Notes under the pieces: generated by a model
What the model was told of the DNA's origin: nothing
The model's database searches: none
Seen by the model: only the letters and a program-made list of their open reading frames with translations
Made by a program: the position numbers and the translations under genes
NCBI RefSeq assembly: GCF_000214725.1
Contig: NC_015574.1
Location: 1,376,001 to 1,440,000, forward strand
Length of the DNA stretch: 64,000 nt
Direction: 5' to 3'
Source of the DNA: Methanobacterium paludis
GTDB lineage: Archaea; Methanobacteriota; Methanobacteria; Methanobacteriales; Methanobacteriaceae
Shown here: positions 8,652 to 17,489 of the stretch, in pieces
Layout of the letters: each line of letters begins with the position of its first letter
How positions within the stretch are numbered: position 1 is the first letter of the stretch

Positions 8652-10532
8652 TTAAAATGTTAGTTCCGCATATGTACCGTATATCGTTGCCGTTGCCGTG
8701 TTCCAGTTGTTTATAACTCCAAATGTGTTTCGAGAGCTTACAGCATCTGCCGCATACCATTTTCCATTGACATAAACCTGCGCCCAGACATGGCCGTACC
8801 AAGCAGTTGAAAACTTACAGTAACCATGCACATAACGTGCCTGAATACCTGCAGCCCTTTCAAGTGCTATCAATAAATGGGTTGTGTCAACACAGTTTCC
8901 TGTTTTAGCATTCAACGTTCCAACTGCACCATACTTGGTGTTGGAATAGAACGAATAACCAATGTTATCCCTCACCCAGTTAAATATTGCCACTGCCTTA
9001 GTATACGTAGTAGTTGCACTTGCATTAGCAATAATAGATTTAGATAAAGCTATTATCTGAGCATTAGTAGACTGGCAATTCTTAGTCGCTTGAAGATAAG
9101 GGCTGGGACTGACTGTGGTGAATCTGGATACGTAACCAGCCACATTGTTGCCTGCTAAATCCGTCACACTACCTGTATGAATAAGTAAAGTATATTTAAT
9201 ACCTTTACTTAAGGTACTGTTAGGTGTTATGGTCAACACATTGCCATTAATAGACCAAGTAATAGGTATCACTGTACCATTGCTGCTTTGAAGTTCTATC
9301 CAACCGTTATTTGCTTGGATCGGTTCACTGAAGGTAACTTTAATCACCTTATCCACTGCAACGTTCACAGCATTGTTTGCAGGATCCACTGTTTTCACAG
9401 TAGGTGCAGTAGCATCAGCAGTGAATCTGGATACATAACCAGCCACATTATTACCAGCCAAATCAGTCACACTACCCGTGTGAACAAGTAGAAGATAGTT
9501 AACTCCTTTACTTAAGGTACTGTTGGGAGTTACAGTCAACACATTACCACTGATAGACCAATTACTAGGCACAACCGTACCATCACTAGTTACAAGCTCT
9601 ATCCAACCAGTACCAGCTTTGATCGATTCATTGAAGGTAACCTTAATCACCTTGCTCAGCACGACTTCCATTGCGTTGTTTGCAGGATCCACAACTTTCA
9701 CAGTAGGTGCAGTAGCATCAGCAGTGAATCTGGATACATAACCAGCTACATTATTACCGGCCAGATCCTTCACACTACCCGTGTGAATAAGCAGAAGATA
9801 CTTAACTCCTTTACTTAAGGTACTGTTGGGAGTTACAGTCAACACATTACCACTGATAGACCAATTAGTAGGCACAATTGTACCATCACTAGTTACAAGC
9901 TCTATCCAACCAGTACCAGCTTTGATCGATTCACTGAAGGTAACCTTAATCACCTTATCCGCTGCAACGTTCACAGCATTGTTTGTAGGATCCACTGTTT
10001 TCACAGTAGGTGCAACACTATCCGTGCTGCTGGTGAATCGAGACACATAACCAGTCACATTATTACCGGTCAAATCAGTCACACTACCTGTGTGAATAAG
10101 CAGAAGATACTTAACTCCTTTACTTAAAACACTGCTAGGCGTTACAGTCAACACAGTACCATTGATAGACCATGTGATAGGCACAACCGTGCCGCTACTA
10201 GTTACAAGTTCTATCCAACCAGTACCCGCTTGGATTGGCTCTGTGAATGTAACATTAATCACCTTATCCACTGCAACGTTCACAGCATTGTTTGTAGGAT
10301 CCACTGTTTTCACAGTAGGTGCAACACTGTCAGTACTCTGAACACTAGAACTAATAAGATTGGTTTTCAATTGACTGGTTTTCAATTGACTAGAAGTATT
10401 TGGACTAGAAGTATTTGTAGTATTTATTACACTAGAATTGTTTACTACACTAGAATTGGTTGAATTTAAACTTAAGGCCGATGCATCACTTAGATTGTAC
10501 AATGCTACTCCACATAAGAGGAACATTGCCAT
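8652..10532 (-). CDS. Secreted wall protein: four Ig-like domains and transglutaminase-like cysteine peptidase domain
   Basis: A 626-residue paralogue of the 4900-7815 gene. It has an exported N-terminus, Asn/Ser/Thr-rich linker (~20-65), four SbsA/Big_5 Ig-like repeats of about 95 residues (~68-455), and the same transglutaminase-like domain with apparent triad Cys547, His581 and Asp596. It lacks the glycosyl-hydrolase-like domain and the pseudomurein-binding repeats and has one more Ig-like repeat, so the pair differ by domain loss and repeat expansion. The ATG at 10532 has no ribosome-binding site at normal distance. As in the paralogue, GAGG precedes an in-frame ATT (10550) that would add IRWKLF, a basic signal-peptide start. 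A 34-bp tandem duplication lies across this start region. Confidence 0.85.
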   Translation of the reverse strand: MAMFLLCGVALYNLSDASALSLNSTNSSVVNNSSVINTTNTSSPNTSSQLKTSQLKTNLISSSVQSTDSVAPTVKTVDPTNNAVNVAVDKVINVTFTEPIQAGTGWIELVTSSGTVVPITWSINGTVLTVTPSSVLSKGVKYLLLIHTGSVTDLTGNNVTGYVSRFTSSTDSVAPTVKTVDPTNNAVNVAADKVIKVTFSESIKAGTGWIELVTSDGTIVPTNWSISGNVLTVTPNSTLSKGVKYLLLIHTGSVKDLAGNNVAGYVSRFTADATAPTVKVVDPANNAMEVVLSKVIKVTFNESIKAGTGWIELVTSDGTVVPSNWSISGNVLTVTPNSTLSKGVNYLLLVHTGSVTDLAGNNVAGYVSRFTADATAPTVKTVDPANNAVNVAVDKVIKVTFSEPIQANNGWIELQSSNGTVIPITWSINGNVLTITPNSTLSKGIKYTLLIHTGSVTDLAGNNVAGYVSRFTTVSPSPYLQATKNCQSTNAQIIALSKSIIANASATTTYTKAVAIFNWVRDNIGYSFYSNTKYGAVGTLNAKTGNCVDTTHLLIALERAAGIQARYVHGYCKFSTAWYGHVWAQVYVNGKWYAADAVSSRNTFGVINNWNTATATIYGTYAELTF

Positions 10533-10598
10533 GAATAATTTCCATCTAATTATACCGCCTCGTCATGAATAATTTCCACTTAATTATACCGCCTCCGT
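10531..10598 (-). repeat. 34-bp tandem duplication of the wall-protein translation start
   Basis: 10531-10564 and 10565-10598 are near-identical copies of the segment holding GAGGCGGTATAATT and the ATG. Since 34 is not a multiple of three, the upstream copy is out of frame; on the minus strand its ATG opens a minimal frame (MTRRYN) that ends at a TAG just before the real start. Confidence 0.8.
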
Positions 10599-11255
10599 GT
10601 CCAATAAAACGCTAAAGATTATCAATCTTAAACGTTGTAGACGTAAGATCGTTAATTTATTTACTATATAAAATTTTTGGTTTTAAAATCCAAAAAAGAG
10701 GCATTATTAACCTGTTTTTTTGATTTAAGAAGCTCTATGAGGGTATTGAAATGAGTTAATACGGATAAGCCCGCTCCATTCCTACTTTTAACATATCTCC
10801 TTATCTAAAACCATTTTTAATGAAAAAAGAGATATCAAACGCTTTTTCATTCTCCAATACCATTTTAAAATCTAATACCAATGAATTTCTACCTAAAACG
10901 GGAAAAAAGAAAGATATAAATGTATTTTTTCAATTAATAACTTATTAACTGAGTATTGAATCTAAATTTCAAGAATATGTTCCATTAAATCTCACAAATA
11001 TCATTTAAAATAATTTTAAATTCCTATTTAAAATTAAAAAAACTTTTAATTAACTTATAAAGTTAATTTTGAACTTGAAATAAATTTTAATAGAATTAAA
11101 TTGAATTTTTTGATTAAAAAAGGTTTAAAAACCATTTATTCTCATTGAGTTTAAACAAAATTTTAGGAGTAACATACTTCCTAATTTTCTCCTAACTTTA
11201 TTTAAAACATTAATTTTTAATAGAAACAAAATCAAAGAAAAGTTAAGGTGAAAAT
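10551..11255. other. Divergent intergenic region between the second wall protein and argC
   Basis: About 700 bp. The part from 10551 to about 11090 is the second copy of the block upstream of the first wall protein. The last ~100 bp should hold the argC promoter; an AAGGTGA ribosome-binding site precedes the argC ATG. Nothing else recognised. Confidence 0.5.
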
Positions 11256-12266
11256 ATGATCAAAGTAGGTATAGTAGGAGCAAGTGGCTACACAGGAGGA
11301 GAACTCCTGAGATTCTTAAAAAATCATTCTAATGCAGAAGTTGTTGCTGCAACATCAAGAAAGTTCGATGGCATTCCAATTCACAAAGTTCATCCACATT
11401 TAAGGGATATTGATCTTAAATTTGAAAACCTGAAGCCCAGTGAAATTGATGCGGACCTTGTTTTTACCGCAACACCTCATGGGGCTTCCATGAAGATCGT
11501 GCCAGAACTCATTGAAGAAGGAGTAAAGGTGGTGGACCTCAGCGGAGACTACCGTTTCGAAGACACTGATGTCTATGAAAAGTGGTACGGTTTCAAACAC
11601 ACAAACCCTTTAGATGCAGTCTACGGACTTCCTGAGATCAACAGGGCTGAGATAAAAAAAGCAGATCTAATTGCAAACCCAGGATGTTTCCCAACAGGAG
11701 CAATACTGGCCTGTCTGCCTATTGTAGCTGAAAAACTTGTTGATACAATTATAGTGGATTCAAAAAGTGGTGTAAGTGGAGCAGGTGTGAAACCAACTGA
11801 AGCTAGTCATTATCCAAACTGCAGTGATAATGTTGCCCCTTACGCTGTTACAAGCCACAGGCACATGCCTGAGATCCAGGAGAAGCTCAGAAAATTTGGG
11901 GATGTAAAAGTATCTTTCACTCCTCACCTTGTACCAGTTACAAGAGGTATCTTAACAACTGCCCACAGCTTCCTCAAAGAAGATGTAAGTTCTGATTATG
12001 TGAAAGAGATTTATGATAAATTCTATGAGGGTGAACCATTTGTGAGAGTCCTTGATACAAGCGAAATACCAAGATTAAGTTCTGTCAGGGGATCAAACTA
12101 CTGCCACATTGGTTGCTTTGATATAGATGAAAATGGAAGGATTGTTTTAGTATCTGCCATTGATAATCTGGTTAAAGGTGCTTCAGGTCAGGCCATTCAA
12201 AATATGAATTTAATGTTCAGATTCCCAGAAACAGAATCCATTGAAACGGTGGGACTGCACCCCTAA
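11256..12266 (+). CDS. argC: N-acetyl-gamma-glutamyl-phosphate reductase ArgC
   Basis: A 336-residue NADPH-dependent reductase that converts N-acetylglutamyl phosphate to the semialdehyde, the third step of arginine synthesis. The N-terminal Rossmann motif GASGYTGGELLRFL and the active-site motif NPGCFPTGA (catalytic Cys, ~residue 147) are both present, as is the C-terminal NLVKGASGQAIQNMN. An AAGGTGA ribosome-binding site lies 7 nt before the ATG. In this window it is separated from argJ-argB by the duplicated wall-protein pair. A perfect 14-bp inverted repeat begins at its stop codon. Confidence 0.96.
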   Translation: MIKVGIVGASGYTGGELLRFLKNHSNAEVVAATSRKFDGIPIHKVHPHLRDIDLKFENLKPSEIDADLVFTATPHGASMKIVPELIEEGVKVVDLSGDYRFEDTDVYEKWYGFKHTNPLDAVYGLPEINRAEIKKADLIANPGCFPTGAILACLPIVAEKLVDTIIVDSKSGVSGAGVKPTEASHYPNCSDNVAPYAVTSHRHMPEIQEKLRKFGDVKVSFTPHLVPVTRGILTTAHSFLKEDVSSDYVKEIYDKFYEGEPFVRVLDTSEIPRLSSVRGSNYCHIGCFDIDENGRIVLVSAIDNLVKGASGQAIQNMNLMFRFPETESIETVGLHP

Positions 12267-12302
12267 TTTCTTTATAATAGGTCTGGATTATTATAAAGAA
12301 AT
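12266..12302 (+). terminator. Perfect stem-loop directly after argC
   Basis: Left arm 12266-12279 and right arm 12289-12302 are perfect 14-bp inverted repeats around a 9-nt loop (GGTCTGGAT). The arm begins on the last base of the argC stop. It is AT-rich with no clean following T-tract, so it could act as a terminator or a 3'-end stabiliser. Confidence 0.55.
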
Positions 12303-12831
12303 AATTATAAAGATTAAAAAATTGGATCTTGAACAATTTGCTAATTTTTTTTTATCTGATAAATTAACCTTATCTGCTAAATTAATACCATTTATCAGCA
12401 TTATCATATCGGAAAAACCAAAATACAATTACATAAATGTTAAAGAACGTAAATAATTCAAAATAGCCCATTAAATGATGATCAAATGATAATATCTTCT
12501 CGATAAAATGGATTTATGATATAAGTTAAATCATAAAAAACTTTTATCAAAAAACTCTTTAATATGTATACTAATATTATTAACGATATAAAAAATAAAG
12601 TAATTATACTAAATAAAGTCATATTAAGTTATATCAACCAAATTTGTAAATATATAAAGTATATAAATATTTAAATTAACATTTATGAATTACCATTTAC
12701 TCTGGGATTATTAGTAAATATCTTTAATTATCAATAAATTAATTTAAAACTTGTAAATTCACACATTATAACTCTAATAATTCCATAAGGGAATATAATT
12801 CATATAAATAATATAGAGATGAGGTGCCTCC
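12303..12831. other. AT-rich intergenic region before the flavodoxin gene
   Basis: About 530 bp, very AT-rich, with no credible open frame. TATA-like stretches near 12650-12700 and 12800-12815 could drive the flavodoxin-like gene. Confidence 0.4.
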
Positions 12832-13326
12832 ATGAAGACCGTAATCTTGTACTATTCAAGAACCCGGAAAACTGCTGTAGTTGCAAAAATCCTTGCAGAA
12901 AAAGTTCAAGCTGATACTGTTGAGATTATAGATCTAAAAAATAGAATGGGAGCTTTGAATTATATGGCTGCTTCCATGGACGCTTTGCGAGAAAATAAAA
13001 CCGATATTAAACCATCTTCTGTCGACCTTACTGAATATGGCCTGGTCTACATCGGCACTCCAACATGGGCCAGTAAACCCGCCCCAGCTATCATCACATT
13101 AATCGACAAATGTGACCTAAAGGGTAAAGATGTGATCCTTTTCACCACAATGGGTGGTAGAGGTGGAAGGAACGTTATCGAGAGGATGAAGGAAAAGGTA
13201 GAGGCCAGAGGTGGAAGGATGGTAAACTCATTTATAATCAAAAGCGGTAATCGGGAACTTGAAGAGATAAAAGAAGAAGTAGATACAGTAATTGAAGAAA
13301 TGGACCTAGAGATATATGGAATATAA
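12832..13326 (+). CDS. Flavodoxin-like protein
   Basis: A 164-residue soluble flavodoxin-fold protein. The N-terminal strand and phosphate loop (VILYYSRTRKTAVVAK) fits the FMN-phosphate loop of the family, and YIGTPTWASKPAPAI matches the segment flanking the isoalloxazine ring. The TTMGGRGG stretch fits the third FMN-contacting loop. It presumably carries electrons with bound FMN, or serves as a small FMN oxidoreductase; the partner cannot be told. A GAGGTG ribosome-binding site precedes the ATG. It stands alone upstream of secF with about 130 bp between. Confidence 0.88.
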   Translation: MKTVILYYSRTRKTAVVAKILAEKVQADTVEIIDLKNRMGALNYMAASMDALRENKTDIKPSSVDLTEYGLVYIGTPTWASKPAPAIITLIDKCDLKGKDVILFTTMGGRGGRNVIERMKEKVEARGGRMVNSFIIKSGNRELEEIKEEVDTVIEEMDLEIYGI

Positions 13327-13453
13327 ATGATATGTGAATGATATATGGATAAATGAATATGTGAAGTTCATTTAAGAATATTATAAAAGAACATGATTAA
13401 TATGAATACGAGATATAATATGAAACTAATACGTGGAATAATCTGGTGATTCA

Positions 13454-14293
13454 ATGGTAACGAAAGAGAAGATTTTAGAGTCTTACAAACCCTTAATATT
13501 AATTCCAGTAATAATCACAATACTGGCCTTGGCATTGATAGCAACAAACGGTTTGAATGAGGGTATAGATCTTAAAGGAGGGTCTATAGTTTCATTACAG
13601 CTTGAAAAATCCATAAGTCAAGGTGACTTAAAAACTACAATTCAAAATGGGATAGGAATAAGTGATGTGACGGTCTCTGAAAGTGGTAACCAGGCCACAG
13701 TCGAGGTAGGGGGCGCTGCAGATGTTGTGAAATTTGCAGACTCCATTAACGGGATAGCAACAATAAATAGTTTTAGATCAGTAGGGGCCTTGCTAAGTAA
13801 ACAAGCACTGACCCAGGTTTACTGGGCAATTGCATTTGCATTTATTTTCATGTCCATAACTGTTTTCATAATATTCAGGGATTTTGTTCCGTCTATTGCA
13901 GTTATACTTTCTGCTTTTGTGGATATAATTGTGGCAGTCGGTGGAATGTCCCTTTTTGGAATACCTCTTTCAGTTGCATCCGTTGGTGCAATACTGATGC
14001 TCATAGGTTACAGTGTGGATACGGATATCCTTCTTACAACGCGACTCCTTAAAAGGAAGGAAGGAACCATAAATGAAAGGGCAATTGATGCTATGAAAAC
14101 AGGTTTCACAATGACAGGAGCCGCCATTGGTTCAATGGTTACCCTTTACCTTGTGGTAGTATTCCTAATACCCTCTGCACAGACCTTGAGTCAGATAGCT
14201 TCTGTCTTGATAATTGGTCTTGTTGCGGATCTAATGGCGACGTGGCTTATGAACCTTGGATTACTAAGATGGCATTTGGAGGGTCGCAAATGA
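13454..14293 (+). CDS. secF: Protein-export membrane protein SecF
   Basis: A 279-residue SecD/F family transporter subunit that uses the ion gradient to assist Sec-dependent export after the translocon. It has an N-terminal membrane helix (~15-33), the family motif GIDLKGGS just after it, a small external domain (~45-105), then five membrane helices with the SVASVGAILMLIGYSVDTDILL motif. The archaeal gene order secF-secD is present; the stop TGA (14291-14293) overlaps the secD ATG as ATGA, so the two are co-translated. A GGTGAT ribosome-binding site precedes the start. Confidence 0.95.
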   Translation: MVTKEKILESYKPLILIPVIITILALALIATNGLNEGIDLKGGSIVSLQLEKSISQGDLKTTIQNGIGISDVTVSESGNQATVEVGGAADVVKFADSINGIATINSFRSVGALLSKQALTQVYWAIAFAFIFMSITVFIIFRDFVPSIAVILSAFVDIIVAVGGMSLFGIPLSVASVGAILMLIGYSVDTDILLTTRLLKRKEGTINERAIDAMKTGFTMTGAAIGSMVTLYLVVVFLIPSAQTLSQIASVLIIGLVADLMATWLMNLGLLRWHLEGRK

Positions 14294-15600
14294 AGGAAGG
14301 ATGGATAAATTTCCTCAAAGATTATCGTGTGATACTGCTTGCAGTGCTCATAGTTGTAAGCATAGGTGCGATCTCAACATTCGGAATACAACAAGGTTTG
14401 GACCTAAAAGGAGGATCCCTCATCCAGATACACCTTGATCAGCCGGTTGATCAAAGCACCATGAACACCGTTACAGCGGTACTTGATAAACGTCTAAACT
14501 TATACGGTGTTAAAGATGTTAAAGTGAGACAAAGCGGTGATCAGGATGTTATTGCAGAAATAGCAGGTGTGCAACCCCAGGATGTTGCCAATATTGTTGG
14601 AACGCCCGGTAAATTTGAAGCAAAAATAGACAATCAAACAGCCCTCCAGGGTTCAGATATAACCACGGTCGAAACTTCCTCAGTTACAGGCACAACATGG
14701 AGTGTTCCATTCAAAATATCTGTTGACGGTGCAAACAAGTTTGCACAGGTTGCAAAGGGTAAAGGAGGAGCAACTGTTGAAATGTACCTTGATGACAAGT
14801 TGGTGTCAAGTCCGGAGTTAAGTGATGAACTTGCAAATGGAGTGGCTACAACTGAGGTTCAAGTTTCAGGAACTGCCTCAACAAAGGCGGATGCAGAGGT
14901 ACAGGCCAAACAGATTCAAACAGTTTTACAATCAGGTGCTTTACCTGTTAAAGTGAGTATTGTAGGTATAAGTAGCATATCTGCTGAATTGGGAAGCCAG
15001 TTTAAAGATGGGGCTATAATAGCTGGTCTTATTGCGATAATTGTAATATCTACAATAATCTTCATAAGGTACAGAACCCCTAAACTCGTGCTGCCAATCA
15101 TATTCACAAGCCTCGCAGAGGTTCTCCTGATCTTGGGAGTGGCTTCAATAATCAAGTGGAACATAGACCTTCCTGCAATAGCGGGTATACTGGCGGCCAT
15201 AGGTACCGGTGTGGACGATCAGATAATTATAACAGATGAAGTTTTAAAGGGCAGTTTAAGTGAAAAATCCAGAAGAAAAGCTACAGGTATAAAAGTGAAG
15301 ATTCAACATGCATTCTTCATTGTATTCGCTTCAGCAGGTACATTAGTTGCAGCAATGCTTCCATTAGCATACATAGGCTTCGCAAGAGGAACCACCGGAA
15401 TAGGAGTTCTATCTGGTTTCGCATTTACCACCATAGTTGGTGTGGTAATAGGAGTCTTTATAACAAGACCTGTGTTCGCTAAATTCATAGAACAGTTACT
15501 GCTAAAAGACCAACCTGAACCAACATATGCAAGGAAAAAAGCAGCAAAGCCCGGTAAAAAAGGTAAGGATAAGAAAGGTAAAAAAGGTAGGAAAAACTAA
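14290..15600 (+). CDS. secD: Protein-export membrane protein SecD
   Basis: A 436-residue partner of SecF. Residues ~15-35 form the first membrane helix, followed by QGLDLKGGSLIQI, a large periplasm-facing domain (~45-235), five membrane helices (~245-415) with GILAAIGTGVDDQIIITDEVL, and a strongly basic Lys/Gly-rich cytoplasmic tail. I start it at 14290 (ATGA overlap, GGAGGG ribosome-binding site 8 nt upstream). The longer frame from 14242 would begin inside secF without a ribosome-binding site. A strong hairpin with a U-tract follows, closing the operon. Confidence 0.95.
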   Translation: MKEGWINFLKDYRVILLAVLIVVSIGAISTFGIQQGLDLKGGSLIQIHLDQPVDQSTMNTVTAVLDKRLNLYGVKDVKVRQSGDQDVIAEIAGVQPQDVANIVGTPGKFEAKIDNQTALQGSDITTVETSSVTGTTWSVPFKISVDGANKFAQVAKGKGGATVEMYLDDKLVSSPELSDELANGVATTEVQVSGTASTKADAEVQAKQIQTVLQSGALPVKVSIVGISSISAELGSQFKDGAIIAGLIAIIVISTIIFIRYRTPKLVLPIIFTSLAEVLLILGVASIIKWNIDLPAIAGILAAIGTGVDDQIIITDEVLKGSLSEKSRRKATGIKVKIQHAFFIVFASAGTLVAAMLPLAYIGFARGTTGIGVLSGFAFTTIVGVVIGVFITRPVFAKFIEQLLLKDQPEPTYARKKAAKPGKKGKDKKGKKGRKN

Positions 15601-15610
15601 AAAACTAAAA

Positions 15611-15660
15611 TTTAGGGAAGAATTTCCTAAAAAACCTTCTTTTTCCTCTTTTTCAATATT
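15611..15660 (+). terminator. Hairpin and T-tract after secD
   Basis: TTTAGGGAA (15611-15619) and TTTCCTAAA (15623-15631) form a 9-bp stem (one G-T pair) around a 3-nt loop, followed by T-rich runs to ~15670. It is placed 10 bp after the secD stop, as expected of an operon end. Confidence 0.65.
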
Positions 15661-15670
15661 TTTTTTCTAT

Positions 15671-15910
15671 TTAATTTTAATTTAAATTTTAAATTTTGAT
15701 CTATTTTTAAATTTTTTCTAAATCAAATTTTTAGTCTAAATCTATCAAATTTTAAAATAAGATGTGAATTCACATTATTTCAGGTTAACAAAATAAATAT
15801 TATACATCTTTTGAAATGTAAAATTTTATAAAGTATAAATAATGGATATATTCATTGGATAAACTTCTTAGATAAGCTTCTTAAAATAAAAGGGAGATTT
15901 AAGGATATAC
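15671..15910. other. Intergenic region before pyrI
   Basis: AT-rich, no open frame. A GGGAGAT ribosome-binding site lies shortly before the pyrI ATG, and TATA-like sequence is present around 15825-15850. Confidence 0.4.
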
Positions 15911-16378
15911 ATGAAAACTCCAAAAGAACTCAAGGTCAAACCGATAAAAAATGGGACAGTTATTGATCATATAACAGCTAATAAAGCTTTAAACGTTCTT
16001 AAAATACTCAAATTACCGAGCAAAAAATCTGCAGTAACCATTGCCATGAATGTTCACTCTTCACAGATGGGAAGCAAGGACATAGTTAAAATAGAGGGAC
16101 GCGAACTAAAGCAGAGAGAAGTTGATAAAATAGCTTTGATAGCACCCAACGCCACCATAAACATAGTTAGGGACTATGAAATTGTTGAAAAGGGTAAGGT
16201 AAATCTATTAGATGAAATAAACAATATTCTAGAATGCCCCAACCCAAACTGTATAACCAACACAAACGAACCCGTAAAAACAAAATTTTACGTGATTGAA
16301 AAGAAACCAGTAACCCTCAGATGTTACCACTGCGAAAGGATCATGAATAAAGAAGACATTGAATCAGATTTATATTAA
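15911..16378 (+). CDS. pyrI: Aspartate carbamoyltransferase regulatory chain PyrI
   Basis: A 155-residue regulatory subunit that binds nucleotide effectors and couples to catalytic PyrB trimers in pyrimidine synthesis. The N-terminal allosteric domain (KVKPIKNGTVIDHI...) and the C-terminal zinc domain are both complete. The four zinc ligands appear as CPNPNC and CYHC near the C-terminus, with the usual spacing. Length is typical. The catalytic gene pyrB is not in this window. The gene is followed by a 500-bp gap holding a large tandem repeat. Confidence 0.95.
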   Translation: MKTPKELKVKPIKNGTVIDHITANKALNVLKILKLPSKKSAVTIAMNVHSSQMGSKDIVKIEGRELKQREVDKIALIAPNATINIVRDYEIVEKGKVNLLDEINNILECPNPNCITNTNEPVKTKFYVIEKKPVTLRCYHCERIMNKEDIESDLY

Positions 16379-16530
16379 ATTGAATATTTCAATAAAATCT
16401 CATTTTTTAGATGATTTTGTTATTTTAACCGTTCTATTTTTTGTTAGGGTACTTCTATGAACTGTATTGATAATTCTATTGATAATAACTCCTTTTTGAT
16501 GCTTTTTTTGCTATTCCCTAGTTAATACCA

Positions 16531-16728
16531 ACAATCAAACTACAATCAAACTACAATCAAACTACAATCAAACTACAATCAAACTACAATCAAACTACAA
16601 TCAAACTACAATCAAACTACAATCAAACTACAATCAAACTACAATCAAACTACAATCAAACTACAATCAAACTACAATCAAACTACAATCAAACTACAAT
16701 CAAACTACAATCAAACTACAATCAAACT
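16531..16728. repeat. Perfect 18-copy, 11-bp tandem repeat
   Basis: The unit ACAATCAAACT is repeated exactly 18 times with no mismatch (198 bp), between pyrI and the YjbQ-family gene. There are no spacers, so it is not a CRISPR. The period is close to one helical turn, which would put every unit on the same face of the DNA. The lack of divergence implies recent expansion by slippage. It lies 164 bp before the next start codon. Confidence 0.97.
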
Positions 16729-16892
16729 TAAATAATTTTTAATAAAGTTAATCCATTTAGCATATCCATTTGCACATTCATCTTTTACATTATTCCATAG
16801 TTACACAATTTTATTACAGCGATAAAAGATATTATAAACATAGAACTCTTTAAAAAATTTATCAAAAATTTATCAAAAAAATAAGTGGTCCT

Positions 16893-17303
16893 ATGAATAT
16901 GGTAAAGGATATTTTGGATGTAAAAACCAATGAAAGAGTTGAAATTCTAGATATAACACCCCAACTGAAAGCTGCCCTCACTAAAACTGGAATAAAAACT
17001 GGACTTGTAACTATTTTCAGCAGGCATTCAACCTCAGGAATTGTTATAAATGAGAATGAATCCGGACTTGTTGAAGACTTTAAGAATGCTTTAGAATCTC
17101 TTGTCCCAACAAGCAAAAGTTACAAGCACAACAAGATAGACAACAACGCAGATTCCCATATAAGATCATTTATCATAGGCAGCAGCGAGACGATCCCCAT
17201 AGAAAGCAGATCTCTTGGTCTTGGCACATGGCAGAGTGTTTTCTTTGTAGAATTGGACGGTCCGAGGAATAGGAAGGTAACTCTTACATTTATTGAGGAA
17301 TAA
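16893..17303 (+). CDS. YjbQ/UPF0047 family protein
   Basis: A 136-residue single-domain protein of the widespread YjbQ family, for which a weak thiamine-phosphate-synthase activity is known and the true role is open. The signature residues are present: SRHSTSGIVINENE (His/Ser/Glu), the DNNADSHIRS metal-site histidine segment, and the C-terminal GTWQSVFFVELDGPR. The start is either 16893 or the in-frame ATG two codons later; no strong ribosome-binding site is visible. The gene is monocistronic and its upstream region contains the 18-copy repeat, so repeat length could affect its expression. Confidence 0.92.
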   Translation: MNMVKDILDVKTNERVEILDITPQLKAALTKTGIKTGLVTIFSRHSTSGIVINENESGLVEDFKNALESLVPTSKSYKHNKIDNNADSHIRSFIIGSSETIPIESRSLGLGTWQSVFFVELDGPRNRKVTLTFIEE

Positions 17304-17489
17304 TTCATATTGAAAAATAGGTTCCGTATTGAAAAATAGGTTCATATTAAAAAATAGATTCGTATTGAAGAGTATTTGGCTTTCAGAGAAAATAATAAGA
17401 TAATAATTAGTGGATAAAATAGAGAATTAGATGAAATTAAAAATAAAATAAGATAAATGATGGATTAAAGCCATCAAATGTAAAAACAC

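Noticed and set aside
12241..12456. 71-codon open frame overlapping the end of argC
   Set aside because: Begins inside argC in another frame and runs through the terminator-like stem; composition of intergenic DNA.
14242..14289. Earlier start for secD
   Set aside because: Would lie inside secF without a ribosome-binding site; the ATGA overlap at 14290 has GGAGGG.
16531..16728. CRISPR array
   Set aside because: Units are 11 bp, directly adjacent, with no spacers and no cas genes.
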